Below, one piece after another: positions 7,117 through 13,928 of a stretch of DNA of 18,764 nt. Each line of letters begins with the position of its first letter. Position 1 is the first letter of the stretch. This DNA comes from Marinilabilia sp964403175. GTDB taxonomy: Bacteria; Bacteroidota; Bacteroidia; Bacteroidales; Marinilabiliaceae. The notes below the pieces were generated by a model. The model was given only the letters and a program-made list of their open reading frames with translations. It did no database searches and had not been told where the DNA came from. Location of the stretch: positions 1 through 18,764 of the forward strand of contig CAYOFH010000061.1 in the NCBI GenBank assembly GCA_964403175.1, given 5' to 3'. The translations under genes and the position numbers were made by a program.

Positions 7117-8337
7117 TTACCCCAGCATTGCCCCAACGCGTAACAATGCTTCTACCAAACGATCAATTTCATCTTTGGTGTTATAAAAAGCAAAGGAAGC
7201 TCTTATTGTTCCGGGTATCTGAAAACGATCCATCAAAGGCTGAGCACAATGATTTCCTGTTCGCAATGCAAAACCAAGTTTATCCAAAAGCGTTCCCACA
7301 TCAAAAGGATGAGAATTTCCTAAAAGAAAAGAAATTACACTTGTATGACTCTCCGCCTGTCCGACAAAACGTATTTCGGGAATTGCCTGCATCTGTTCCA
7401 TGGCATAGTCAAACAATTCGTGCTCGTAAGCCCAAATCTCATTTAACCTGTTGGCCTCTAAATAGTCAATCGCAGCACCCAACCCCACAACTCCTCCATA
7501 ATTGGGAGTACCTGCCTCAAACTTGTATGGTAATTCATTAAAGGTGGTTCCGGAAAAAGAAACTTTGTCAATCATTTCTCCTCCCCCCTGATAGGGATTC
7601 ATCTGTTCCAGCCATTTGCGTTTACCATATAGCACCCCTACTCCTGTGGGTGCATACATCTTATGACCACTAAAAACGTAAAAATCGCAATCGAGTTTTT
7701 GAACATCAATCGCCATATGATGAATAGCCTGGGCCCCATCGATCATAACCGGAACATCAGCATCATGTGCCAAAGATATTAGTTCTTCAACCGGGTTAAT
7801 AGTTCCCATTACATTACTAATATGGGTAACCGCTACCAACCGTGTCTTATGGTTAAGTAATTTACTAAAAACCTGAAGATCCAACTCTCCGGTATCGGTT
7901 ACGGGCACCACCTTAATACCAATTCCACGTCTTTGGGCCAGCAACTGCCATGGAACAATATTGCTGTGATGTTCCATTTCGGTGAGAATAATCTCATCGC
8001 CTTCATCAAGAAAAGATTCGCCAAAAGAAAAGGAAAGCAGATTAACTGATTCGGTGGTTCCACTTGTGAAAATAACCTCATCTGTTGAGTCGGCATTAAT
8101 AAAACCAGCGACTTTCTTTCGGACATCCTCAAAAGCTTCGGTACAGAGGTTGCTTAAATGATGGACTCCCCTGTGAATATTGCTGTTAAAAGCTCTGTAA
8201 ACATTAGCTTCTGCATCAATGACGACTAAGGGTTTCTGAGTGGTAGCCGCATTGTCCAGATATACCAATGGTTTACTATTTACCTTCAGGTCTAGAATGG
8301 GAAAATCATTCCTAATTTTTTGAATATCAAAAGCCAT
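7117..8337 (-). CDS. sufS: Cysteine desulfurase SufS (group II)
   Basis: A 406-residue PLP enzyme that converts L-cysteine to alanine and leaves a persulfide for SufE. The N-terminus YLDNAATTQKP (26-36) is the substrate-binding start of class V aminotransferases. TSGTTESVNL (91-100) and EMEHHSNIVPWQ (120-131) are cofactor-site blocks; the His of the latter stacks on PLP. The PLP lysine is Lys226 in FSGHKMYAPTGVG and the persulfide cysteine is Cys364 in RTGNHCAQPL, both at the same numbers as in E. coli SufS. The short RxGxHCA segment marks it as a SufS-type rather than IscS-type enzyme. It lies between sufD (70 bp) and sufE (103 bp), its direct partner. Confidence 0.96.
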   Translation of the reverse strand: MAFDIQKIRNDFPILDLKVNSKPLVYLDNAATTQKPLVVIDAEANVYRAFNSNIHRGVHHLSNLCTEAFEDVRKKVAGFINADSTDEVIFTSGTTESVNLLSFSFGESFLDEGDEIILTEMEHHSNIVPWQLLAQRRGIGIKVVPVTDTGELDLQVFSKLLNHKTRLVAVTHISNVMGTINPVEELISLAHDADVPVMIDGAQAIHHMAIDVQKLDCDFYVFSGHKMYAPTGVGVLYGKRKWLEQMNPYQGGGEMIDKVSFSGTTFNELPYKFEAGTPNYGGVVGLGAAIDYLEANRLNEIWAYEHELFDYAMEQMQAIPEIRFVGQAESHTSVISFLLGNSHPFDVGTLLDKLGFALRTGNHCAQPLMDRFQIPGTIRASFAFYNTKDEIDRLVEALLRVGAMLG

Positions 8338-8407
8338 ATCATTAAAACCTCTAAACCGTACCCACCAACAGGGATCGGTACCAATTACTTATTACATCAA
8401 ACTATTT

Positions 8408-9802
8408 CTAAAGGCAGGTTACATCAGACTTTTTCTGCCCGCACACCACACAGGAATCACACTTGTCGAGTTCTCCACGAAAGCGCTTCTCCACCAAGGC
8501 CCTGATCTGCTCACGCAAAGGCTTCACTTTAATCTTTTCAATTACCTCATAGGCAAAGGCATACATCAACAAAATGGTGGCCTCCTCTTTGTTTATACCC
8601 CGGGTTCTTAAATAGAACATTGCATTCTCGTCAATCTGTCCCACCGTTGCTCCGTGACTACATTTCACATCGTCTGCATAAATTTCCAACTGTGGCTTAG
8701 TATTCATTTTAGCATCATTGGTCAGTAACAAATTATTATTCGACTGATAAGCATTGGTTTGCTGTGCATCAGGACGAACCATGATTTTTCCGGTAAAAAC
8801 TCCAGTAGAATGATCATCAAGCACACCTTTAAACAACTCATCACTAAAACATTCCGGAACAGCATGATCTATGTAAGAAAAATTATCCACATGCTGATTT
8901 TTATCCAGCAAATACAATCCATAAGCATGACCCTGCGCATGGCCTCCCGCCAGTTTTAATTCTATATTATTACGCGCCACGCCGGCATGCAGCGTGAGGT
9001 TGTTAGTAGCCAAATGTGAATTCTCGTGCTGCTCGAAATAGAATCCTGCCACCTGAGTGGTCGCATTGTGCTGATTTTGCAGATTGTAAAAATCCAACCG
9101 CGCATCTTTTCCTACATAACCTTCGGTAACGGTGTTCATCACAAACTTTCCTGTGGAAAGAGTATGGTCGCACACCATAATTATGGCTTCGCTGTTATCC
9201 CCCATCACCACCAGGTTCCGTTGGGTAGTCATCAGGGGTTCTTCTGACATAAGAATATTTACTATCTGAATAGGTTTTTCGACAACCATCCCTTTGGGGA
9301 CATGAACAAAAAAACCATCCTGCGCAAACATTGTATTAAAAGCAACCAAGCCATCTGATAAATGAGGAGCACGGGTACCATAATATTTTTCAAGTAATTC
9401 GGGTTCTTCTTTAGCCACTTGAGCAAGACTTCCAATTTTCAAACCCTTGGGCAAATCACCCAAATTATTGCGGGAGTAATACCATCCATTTATCAGATAA
9501 ATGATAATGGAATCCAAGGCATGAACATCACAGGAAAAAACATCTTCCACATTTTCCGTAAAAGATCCCGGTTTTAATGAAAAAGTATAATCCCCGTTGA
9601 AAAGAGGCTGAAGATTCGTATATTTATAGTTCTCAAATTTATTGGTAGGAATTCCCAACTCCTGAAAAGCATCGAAGGCCTCATCACGCAAACCATTAAG
9701 GATTTCGGATGAATGCGCTGTGATCTCCTCTCTGTTTTCGGCAAACATCTCAACCAGGGAGATGTCCTTACCAATGATATTTTTGATTACATTATCCATC
9801 AA
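8408..9802 (-). CDS. sufD: Fe-S scaffold subunit SufD with cysteine-rich tail
   Basis: A 464-residue subunit of the SufBCD scaffold. An N-terminal helical region (to ~60, with ENYKYTNLQPL) leads into a long beta-helix. The C-terminal SufB/D core has LEIYADDVKCSHGATVGQ with Cys381 and His383, equivalent to the Cys358/His360 pair of E. coli SufD at the SufB-SufD assembly interface. QDGFFVHVPKGM at 161-172 and YLRTRGINKEEA at 397-408 are further family blocks. The last 17 residues are unusual: CDSCVVCGQKKSDVTCL, with Cys448, 451, 454 and 463, arranged as CxxCxxC-x8-C. This resembles a small metal or cluster site, though SufD tails vary and this may be lineage-specific. The gene follows sufC by 49 bp. 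Confidence 0.95.
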   Translation of the reverse strand: MMDNVIKNIIGKDISLVEMFAENREEITAHSSEILNGLRDEAFDAFQELGIPTNKFENYKYTNLQPLFNGDYTFSLKPGSFTENVEDVFSCDVHALDSIIIYLINGWYYSRNNLGDLPKGLKIGSLAQVAKEEPELLEKYYGTRAPHLSDGLVAFNTMFAQDGFFVHVPKGMVVEKPIQIVNILMSEEPLMTTQRNLVVMGDNSEAIIMVCDHTLSTGKFVMNTVTEGYVGKDARLDFYNLQNQHNATTQVAGFYFEQHENSHLATNNLTLHAGVARNNIELKLAGGHAQGHAYGLYLLDKNQHVDNFSYIDHAVPECFSDELFKGVLDDHSTGVFTGKIMVRPDAQQTNAYQSNNNLLLTNDAKMNTKPQLEIYADDVKCSHGATVGQIDENAMFYLRTRGINKEEATILLMYAFAYEVIEKIKVKPLREQIRALVEKRFRGELDKCDSCVVCGQKKSDVTCL

Positions 9803-9851
9803 TAGATCGTTTGATTTTAAATATTAGATGCTAGCCTGGATTATTGGTCCA

Positions 9852-10604
9852 TTAATCTACAAATTCTTTCCTAATCCAATCGTAACCATTGGCTTCCAGC
9901 TCATGAGCAAGCTCTTTTCCCCCGGTTTTGACTATTCTTCCATGATAAAGTACATGCACAAAATCGGGGATAATATAATCCAAAAGCCGCTGATAATGTG
10001 TAATTAGAACAGTAGCATTATCGGGACGCCTCAGTTTATTAACTCCGTTGGCAACAATCCTCAACGCATCAATATCAAGTCCTGAATCTGTTTCATCCAA
10101 CAAAGAAAGTTTTGGTTCCAGCATAGCCATCTGGAAAATCTCGTTTTTCTTTTTTTCACCTCCGCTAAACCCCTCATTAACCGATCGGTTGGTCAGATCC
10201 GAATCAATTTCAACCAAACTTTTCTTCTCTCTCATTAGTTTCAGAAACTCACTTGCTGAAAGAGGCTTTTCGTCTCTGTATTTTCGTAATTCGTTAATGG
10301 AAGTCCGCAAAAAATTAACCATGCTCACACCGGGAATTTCAACCGGATACTGAAAGCTCAAAAACAGTCCTTCCCGGGCTCTGTCTTCAGGAGCCATATC
10401 CAGAATATCTTTACCATTAAACAGCACTTCTCCCTCACTCACCTCAAACATCTCGTTTCCGGCCAACACCGCAGCCAATGTACTTTTCCCGGAACCATTG
10501 GGCCCCATAATGGCATGCACTTCCCCGGGTTTCACTTTCAGGTCTATACCTCTGAGGATCTCTTTATCGTCTATTTTAGCATGTAGGTTTTTTATCGAAA
10601 GCAT
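9852..10604 (-). CDS. sufC: Fe-S assembly ATPase SufC
   Basis: A 250-residue ABC-type ATPase, soluble and not part of a transporter, that drives conformational change of SufB-SufD during cluster assembly. Walker A is GPNGSGKST at 34-42 (Lys40); the Q-loop is in LSFQYPVEIPGVSMVNF (82-98); the signature is FSGGEKKKNEI at 146-156, with the KKK/E form typical of SufC; Walker B is LSLLDETDSGLD (Asp170, Glu171); the switch His is His203 in ITHYQRLL. Length is normal. It follows sufB by 104 bp; that gap contains an 8-bp inverted repeat. Confidence 0.97.
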   Translation of the reverse strand: MLSIKNLHAKIDDKEILRGIDLKVKPGEVHAIMGPNGSGKSTLAAVLAGNEMFEVSEGEVLFNGKDILDMAPEDRAREGLFLSFQYPVEIPGVSMVNFLRTSINELRKYRDEKPLSASEFLKLMREKKSLVEIDSDLTNRSVNEGFSGGEKKKNEIFQMAMLEPKLSLLDETDSGLDIDALRIVANGVNKLRRPDNATVLITHYQRLLDYIIPDFVHVLYHGRIVKTGGKELAHELEANGYDWIRKEFVD

Positions 10605-10636
10605 ATTTTCTGAACTTAGTATAATGATTAGATAAA

Positions 10637-10675
10637 TTGGAATTCTGCAATATCACACGGCTTACCAAATTCCAA
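10637..10675. repeat. Inverted repeat in the sufB-sufC gap
   Basis: TTGGAATT (10637-10644) and AATTCCAA (10668-10675) are perfect 8-bp arms around a 23-nt loop. In the minus-strand transcript it lies between sufB and sufC, where a stem could set relative stability of the two halves. It has no T-tract. Confidence 0.3.
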
Positions 10676-10708
10676 AATGTATTTTCCTAAATATAAAAGT
10701 GCAAGGAT

Positions 10709-12157
10709 CTACCCTACACTACCTTCCAAACTGATTTCAAGCAATTTTTGAGCCTCAACAGCAAACTCCATGGGCAACTGATTGATGACTTCTTTCACAT
10801 ATCCGTTCACAATCAACCCCACAGCCGTCTCAGTATCAATCCCTCTCTGATTACAATAAAAGATTTGATCCTCTCCGATTTTGGAAGTTGTTGCTTCGTG
10901 CTCCACCTTAGCGGAGTTGTTGTTTATTTCCAGATAAGGAAATGTATGAGCGCCACATTTATCACCCATCAACAGTGAATCACACTGAGAAAAATTCCGG
11001 GCATTATGTGCTCTTTTAGAAACTTTCACCAATCCGCGGTAACTGTTTTGGCTTTTACCGGCAGAAATACCTTTGGAAACCACCAGACTTTTGGTATTTT
11101 TTCCCAAATGAATCATTTTGGTACCGGTGTCGGCCTGTTGATGGTTATTGGTCAGTGCCACAGAATAAAACTCGCCGGAAGAGTGATCGCCCATTAGAAT
11201 ACAACTGGGATATTTCCAGGTAATAGCTGATCCGGTTTCTACCTGAGTCCATGATATCTTGGAATAGTCACCTTTGCAGATTCCACGTTTGGTAACAAAA
11301 TTATAGATTCCACCTTTGCCATCTTTATCGCCGGGATACCAGTTCTGAACGGTTGAATATTTCACTTCAGCCCTTTCCATAGCCACTATTTCCACAATAG
11401 CAGCATGCAACTGATTTTCATCACGCTGCGGGGCAGTACAACCTTCCAGATAACTCACATAGCTGTCATCTTCGGCGACAATTAGTGTGCGTTCAAACTG
11501 TCCGGTATTCATTGCGTTAATTCGAAAATAAGTGGACAACTCCACTGGGCTGCGCACCCCTTTCGGGATATAAACAAACGAGCCATCGGAAAAAACCGCC
11601 GAATTCAAGGCAGCAAAAAAGTTGTCGGTAGGAGGAACAACGCTTCCCAGATGTTTCCTTACCAAATCAGGATATTCCCTGATGGCTTCGCTAATACTGC
11701 AAAAAATAATACCCTTCTCGGCGAGGGTCTCACGAAAAGTAGTCTTTACAGAAACACTATCCATTACAGCGTCGACTGCAACTCCTGCCAGGTGCTTCTG
11801 TTCTTCAAGAGGAATCCCCAGTTTATCGAAAGTGGCTTTAAGCTCGGGATCAACATCATCCATACTATCCAGCTTAGGCTTATTCTTGGGAGCGGCATAA
11901 TAAATTATGTCCTGAAAATCTATTTCAGAAATATTCAGATGCGCCCACTCAGGAGACTTCATCTTCAGCCAGTTACGATAAGCTTCAAGACGAAATTCCA
12001 ACATAAACTCAGGTTCTCCTTTCCGTTTGGAGATTTCCCGAACTACCCCCTCGTTCAAACCTTTGGGGATAGTATCCATTTCAATATCGGTATAAAAACC
12101 GTATTTGTACTCCCCTTTGGTTACTTCTTCTAATATTTTATCTTGCTCTGTTGCCAT
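10709..12157 (-). CDS. sufB: Fe-S scaffold subunit SufB
   Basis: A 482-residue main scaffold subunit on which the nascent cluster forms, in complex with SufC and SufD. Recognised by the N-terminal EYKYGFYTDIEMDTIPKGL, the mid blocks SDGSFVYIPKGVRSPVELST and YVSYLEGCTAP, GGIYNFVTKRGIC, and the C-terminal assembly region. In the latter, Cys392 (FSQCDSLLMGDKC) and His420-Glu421 (VEHEATTSKIGED) correspond to Cys405 and His433-Glu434 of E. coli SufB, the residues needed for cluster assembly. The C-terminus EFAVEAQKLLEISLE-GSVG is canonical. First gene of the suf block, transcribed from a -7 box about 200 bp upstream; no Shine-Dalgarno-like sequence precedes the ATG. Confidence 0.97.
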   Translation of the reverse strand: MATEQDKILEEVTKGEYKYGFYTDIEMDTIPKGLNEGVVREISKRKGEPEFMLEFRLEAYRNWLKMKSPEWAHLNISEIDFQDIIYYAAPKNKPKLDSMDDVDPELKATFDKLGIPLEEQKHLAGVAVDAVMDSVSVKTTFRETLAEKGIIFCSISEAIREYPDLVRKHLGSVVPPTDNFFAALNSAVFSDGSFVYIPKGVRSPVELSTYFRINAMNTGQFERTLIVAEDDSYVSYLEGCTAPQRDENQLHAAIVEIVAMERAEVKYSTVQNWYPGDKDGKGGIYNFVTKRGICKGDYSKISWTQVETGSAITWKYPSCILMGDHSSGEFYSVALTNNHQQADTGTKMIHLGKNTKSLVVSKGISAGKSQNSYRGLVKVSKRAHNARNFSQCDSLLMGDKCGAHTFPYLEINNNSAKVEHEATTSKIGEDQIFYCNQRGIDTETAVGLIVNGYVKEVINQLPMEFAVEAQKLLEISLEGSVG

Positions 12158-12180
12158 ATCAATTATTATCGTTCTGTATT

Positions 12181-12234
12181 TTAAACAATAACAATGGAGA
12201 TAGAGTTCATTCTATCCCATATATATTGTTTTAA
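12181..12234 (-). promoter_or_regulatory. Long imperfect hairpin in the suf 5' leader
   Basis: The outer stem pairs TTAAACAAT (12181-12189) plus the next A with TATTGTTTTAA (12224-12234), leaving one bulged base. A 3x3 internal loop follows, then ATGG (12194-12197) pairs with CCAT (12217-12220), then one bulged A, then GATAGA (12199-12204) pairs with TCTATC (12211-12216) around a 6-nt loop. About 20 base pairs in total, ending 23 nt before the sufB ATG. Position suggests effects on translation start or mRNA stability. No match to a known riboswitch was recognised. Confidence 0.45.
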
Positions 12235-12354
12235 TAACAATTCATCCGTATAAAAATTTATTTCGTAAGATCGGATGGAACCCGGAATTCTTTTATACAT
12301 ACACTTTTGTGCAGATTTGAGAAATCAAAGCTCCATGGTCGTTTCATTTGAATA

Positions 12355-12362
12355 CAAAGTTA
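12355..12362 (-). promoter_or_regulatory. sufB: -7 promoter box of the suf operon
   Basis: TAACTTTG on the minus strand is a perfect TAnnTTTG. Transcription would begin near 12348. No TTG lies at the usual -33 distance; that place is taken by the palindrome at 12369-12387, as expected for a promoter controlled by a bound regulator. Confidence 0.5.
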
Positions 12363-12368
12363 CCAAAC

Positions 12369-12387
12369 ATTTAGATTAAATCTAAAT
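12369..12387. promoter_or_regulatory. Perfect 19-bp palindromic operator over the suf promoter (DtxR/MntR-like)
   Basis: ATTTAGATT-A-AATCTAAAT is a perfect inverted repeat of two 9-bp arms with one central base. It begins 6 bp upstream of the suf -7 box, so it spans the -33 zone of the suf promoter. The TTTAG...CTAAA form resembles operators of DtxR/MntR/IdeR metalloregulators. The palindrome is seen directly; the regulator identity is inference from motif shape and from the iron-linked function of suf. It is also ~75 bp upstream of the opposite-strand -7 box. Confidence 0.6.
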
Positions 12388-12461
12388 TTACTCAGGCATT
12401 TTACTTTTCGTATGACTTGTTGACATTTGTTTCGACAAAATTAAAACCGGACTAATTATTA

Positions 12462-12469
12462 TATCTTTG
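12462..12469 (+). promoter_or_regulatory. -7 promoter box of the thiL-like gene
   Basis: TATCTTTG is a perfect TAnnTTTG, followed by a ~33-nt leader (AAGGACTTTAG, AAAGAGAT) before the ATG at 12509. No consensus -33 TTG at 19-20 bp; the nearest TTTG is 32 bp upstream. Confidence 0.45.
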
Positions 12470-12508
12470 CATAGAATAAAAGGACTTTAGAAGTTACAAA
12501 GAGATATT

Positions 12509-13561
12509 ATGAGCAAACCGATTACACCACTCTCAGAAGTCGGCCTTTTTGGCCTCATCGAACGCATCGAAAAAAGTTTTCCAACCAGAAGCGAAAATAC
12601 GATCTGTGGAATAAAAAATGATGCCGCCATTGTTACCATCAACGAAGAAGAACTTATCTCGTCACATAACCTGATGCTTGAGGGTATTCATTTCGATTTG
12701 ACCTACTATCCGCTCCGCCACCTGGGATACAAAGCCGTTGTGGCAGGAATCTCTGATATAATAGCTGCAGGAGTCAACCCGTCACATCTGAATCTGGCAC
12801 TGGGACTCAGTGGAAAAATATCACTGGAAGCGGTAGATTTATTTATGGAGGGAATAGCCTTGGCATGCCAGAAATACAATCTGGATTTGACAGGATTTCG
12901 TCCAACTTCTTCTTTGACCGGCTTATCCGTCTCTACATCGGCTTTTGGGTTTGCACCAAAGAAAAAATCTATCACCCGCATCGGAGCCAAAGAAAATGAT
13001 TTAATTTGCGTCACCGGAGATCTGGGAGCTGCCTTTATGGGCTTGCAGCTACTGGAACGTGAAAAGCAGGTAATGAAAGAATCCGGACAAAACGACCCGG
13101 ACTTTGGAGGTTATGACTATCCTCTGGAGCGCCAACTGAAACCGGAAGCCCGCATTGATTTGCTCTCTCAACTGGAAGAGGCAGGGCTTACTCCCTCCTC
13201 CATGAGCTTGATAAGAGAAAGCCTTGCTGCCGTTTTGCTTCGCCTGTGCAAAGCCTCAGGAACAGGATGCAACATTTATGAGAATAAAATTCCGATAGAT
13301 CACTCAACTACTACCCTAGCCGAGGAGATGGAAATTAATCCGCTGGTGGCCGCACTGAACGGTGGTGAAGACTATGAAATTTTGTTTACCATTTCGCTCA
13401 ACGATTATCAAAAAATTGAGCAGGAAGGAAAATCGCTTAAAGATGTTTTCGTAATAGGACACATCACGGATGAATCAAAAGGGTACATTCTTGAAACTAA
13501 CGCCGGAGAGGAGATAGAACTGAAGGCACGTGGCTGGGGTAAAGAGCAGGATAAGAGTTGA
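12509..13561 (+). CDS. ThiL-family (AIRS-fold) protein lacking catalytic acids; likely not an active thiamine-phosphate kinase
   Basis: A 350-residue protein clearly homologous over its full length to thiamine-monophosphate kinase (TMP + ATP to TPP). Retained blocks: LEGIHFDLTYYPLRHLGYKA (57-76), SDI at 82-84, DLICVTGDLGAAFMGLQLLE (164-183), LERQLKPEAR (206-215), and ALNGGEDYEILFT (282-294). The usual metal/phosphate residues are changed: the GIGDDAAV block is GIKNDAAI (34-41), the Asp of TTDLLLEG is Asn54, the GGDTTSS block is GFRPTSS (129-135, Asp to Arg131), and DISDGLAS is LIRESLAA (234-241; both Asp and the Gly lost). The reading frame is intact and conservation elsewhere is high, so it is not a decayed pseudogene. 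It probably arose as a paralogue and kept the fold for binding or partner contact. Transcribed divergently from suf. An annotation pipeline would name it thiL. Confidence 0.9.
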   Translation: MSKPITPLSEVGLFGLIERIEKSFPTRSENTICGIKNDAAIVTINEEELISSHNLMLEGIHFDLTYYPLRHLGYKAVVAGISDIIAAGVNPSHLNLALGLSGKISLEAVDLFMEGIALACQKYNLDLTGFRPTSSLTGLSVSTSAFGFAPKKKSITRIGAKENDLICVTGDLGAAFMGLQLLEREKQVMKESGQNDPDFGGYDYPLERQLKPEARIDLLSQLEEAGLTPSSMSLIRESLAAVLLRLCKASGTGCNIYENKIPIDHSTTTLAEEMEINPLVAALNGGEDYEILFTISLNDYQKIEQEGKSLKDVFVIGHITDESKGYILETNAGEEIELKARGWGKEQDKS

Positions 13562-13589
13562 AAACATGCAGTTTACCTATATAAATCTG

Positions 13590-13630
13590 CTAGGTTTGCC
13601 AATGGAAAAAACAGATCATTGGAAACTTGG
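13590..13630 (+). terminator. Hairpin 28 bp after the thiL-like stop (terminator or 3' stabiliser)
   Basis: CTAGGTTT (13590-13597) pairs with AAACTTGG (13623-13630, two G-U), then a bulged G13598, then CCAATG (13599-13604) pairs with CATTGG (13617-13622) around a 12-nt loop. Fourteen pairs in all. No T-run follows, so it is not a classical intrinsic terminator. Confidence 0.35.
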
Positions 13631-13758
13631 GGTACAGACTAGAAGTTAGAGATTAGTTTTATGCCGGAAGTTAAAAATTTGGTTTATTTTTTAAACTTTG
13701 TCCTGATTAAGACATGAATCTTGGTGATGAAATGTTCAAATAGGTAATCAACCGGAGA

Positions 13759-13766
13759 TAAATTTG
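13759..13766 (+). promoter_or_regulatory. ruvA: -7 promoter box for ruvA-sprA
   Basis: TAAATTTG is a perfect TAnnTTTG. The transcript would start near 13773 with a ~155-nt leader before ruvA. There is no clear -33 element. Confidence 0.35.
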
Positions 13767-13928
13767 ATGACATGAATAATGACACAAATCAGTTTGCAAA
13801 ATTATAGCTTGCAGGTAGTTGAGCATCGCAATAGATTATTTATAATTTAATCCGATTAGAACAGAAAATTTCTTACAGAAGTTTAAATAAAACTATTTCA
13901 ACCATGTGTAACCCTTAAGAAGATAAGT

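Larger units (their letters stand above)
12158..12508. other. Divergent regulatory region between sufB and the thiL-like gene
   Basis: A 351-bp region without genes. Reading from sufB outward: an imperfect hairpin in the suf leader (12181-12234), a suf -7 box (12355-12362), a perfect 19-bp palindrome (12369-12387), and a -7 box for the thiL-like gene on the other strand (12462-12469). The predicted suf leader is ~190 nt, unusually long next to the short leaders elsewhere in the window. Confidence 0.6.
13562..13928. other. 367-bp intergenic region upstream of ruvA
   Basis: It contains an imperfect hairpin behind the thiL-like gene (13590-13630) and a perfect -7 box for ruvA (13759-13766). Between them is a low-complexity stretch with AGAAGTTAGAGATTAG. 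No coding sequence is supported; the longest noticed was an 18-codon ORF. Confidence 0.5.

Noticed and set aside
11651..12133. 160-codon plus-strand ORF
   Set aside because: Antisense shadow of the sufB 5' half, low-complexity product without family features.
13640..13675. Short near-repeats AGAAGTTAG / AGATTAG / GGAAGTTA
   Set aside because: Resembles low-complexity intergenic text seen in Bacteroidota, but there are too few units to call a repeat array.
13661..13717. 18-codon ORF (MPEVKNLVYFLNFVLIKT) between the thiL-like gene and ruvA
   Set aside because: Too short, no start signal, no similarity recognised; kept only as a note on the intergenic region.
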